Positions 5,395 to 5,526 of a stretch of 5,526 bases of DNA are shown here, one piece after another. The stretch covers positions 1-5,526 of the forward strand of contig JAGXNZ010000278.1 in the NCBI GenBank assembly GCA_019894655.1, written 5' to 3'. A program made the translations under genes and the position numbers. The notes beneath the pieces were generated by a model. That model did not search any database. It had not been told where the DNA came from and worked only from the letters and a program-made list of their open reading frames with translations. Positions within the stretch are counted from its first letter, which is position 1, and the number at the start of each line of letters is the position of its first letter. The DNA is from Promethearchaeota archaeon (lineage in GTDB: Archaea > Asgardarchaeota > Lokiarchaeia > Sigynarchaeales > SOKP01).

Positions 5395-5526
5395 TTATTT
5401 AGAATTTAGCAGGTAATTAGGATCTTTTCTTATTTTCAACCTTATGCTATATTTCCTCAGTTCGTCAACTACAGAAACGCTAAATGCCGCAAGGAAAAGA
5501 GTTGCCCAGTGATACCATTGTGTCAA
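5395..5526 (-). CDS. C-terminal end of an unidentified protein, likely membrane-associated, partial
   Basis: A minus-strand frame is open from the right edge to a TAA at 5397-5395, giving 43 residues. The other two minus frames are closed early (TGA directly, TAG after about 14 codons). The segment starts L-T-Q-W-Y-H-W, continues with a hydrophobic stretch (ATLFLAAFSVSVV), then turns basic (DELRKYSIRLKIRKDPN) and ends N-S-K. A hydrophobic segment followed by a positively charged tail suits the end of a membrane protein with a cytoplasmic C-terminus. No in-frame Met is present, so the start lies outside. The family cannot be recognised from this length. Confidence 0.55.
   Translation of the reverse strand: MTQWYHWATLFLAAFSVSVVDELRKYSIRLKIRKDPNYLLNSK

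Noticed and set aside
1..5526. CRISPR array, tRNA, rRNA, insertion sequence or integrase
   Set aside because: I saw no regularly spaced direct repeats, no cloverleaf-like or rRNA-like GC-richer block, no terminal inverted repeats and no transposase or recombinase motifs.

Overview
The window is AT-rich (roughly 30% GC by eye) and looks archaeal, most likely from an Asgard archaeon of the Loki-/Heimdall-like kind. Three things suggest this. There is a Ras/Rab-like small GTPase fused in one chain to a Roadblock/LC7-type domain. There is a secreted protein saturated with N-glycosylation sequons and W-N-x-G-T type repeats, a style I associate with Asgard surface proteins. There is also a stand-alone 232-residue beta subunit of an archaeal ADP-forming acyl-CoA synthetase. 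TATA-like boxes and absent Shine-Dalgarno sequences fit archaeal promoters. The lineage is inferred from gene content; no marker gene is present.

Layout, left to right: (1) 1-2228, minus strand: a large secreted or surface glycoprotein, with 742 residues visible and its C-terminus beyond the left edge. (2) 2229-2414: divergent promoter region. (3) 2415-3344, plus: a beta-class amino-methyltransferase for DNA, with no restriction enzyme in view. (4) 3345-3385: a short convergent junction with T-rich tracts. (5) 3386-4084, minus: ATP-grasp beta subunit of an ADP-forming acetate/acyl-CoA ligase. (6) 4085-4262: divergent promoter region containing an inverted repeat. (7) 4263-5354, plus: the Roadblock-GTPase fusion. 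(8) 5355-5394: a convergent junction with a hairpin. (9) 5395-5526, minus: the last 43 codons of an open frame entering from the right edge. No gene-free stretch exceeds 300 bases.

The five genes alternate strictly in strand (-,+,-,+,-), so no two share an operon and each needs its own promoter. Nothing shows that they form one pathway. They cover the cell surface, DNA modification, energy metabolism (ATP from acyl-CoA) and GTPase signalling or membrane-associated regulation. The item most deserving follow-up is the Roadblock-GTPase fusion, which places in one polypeptide two modules that work as separate partners in bacterial MglA/MglB and in eukaryotic Rag/Ragulator.
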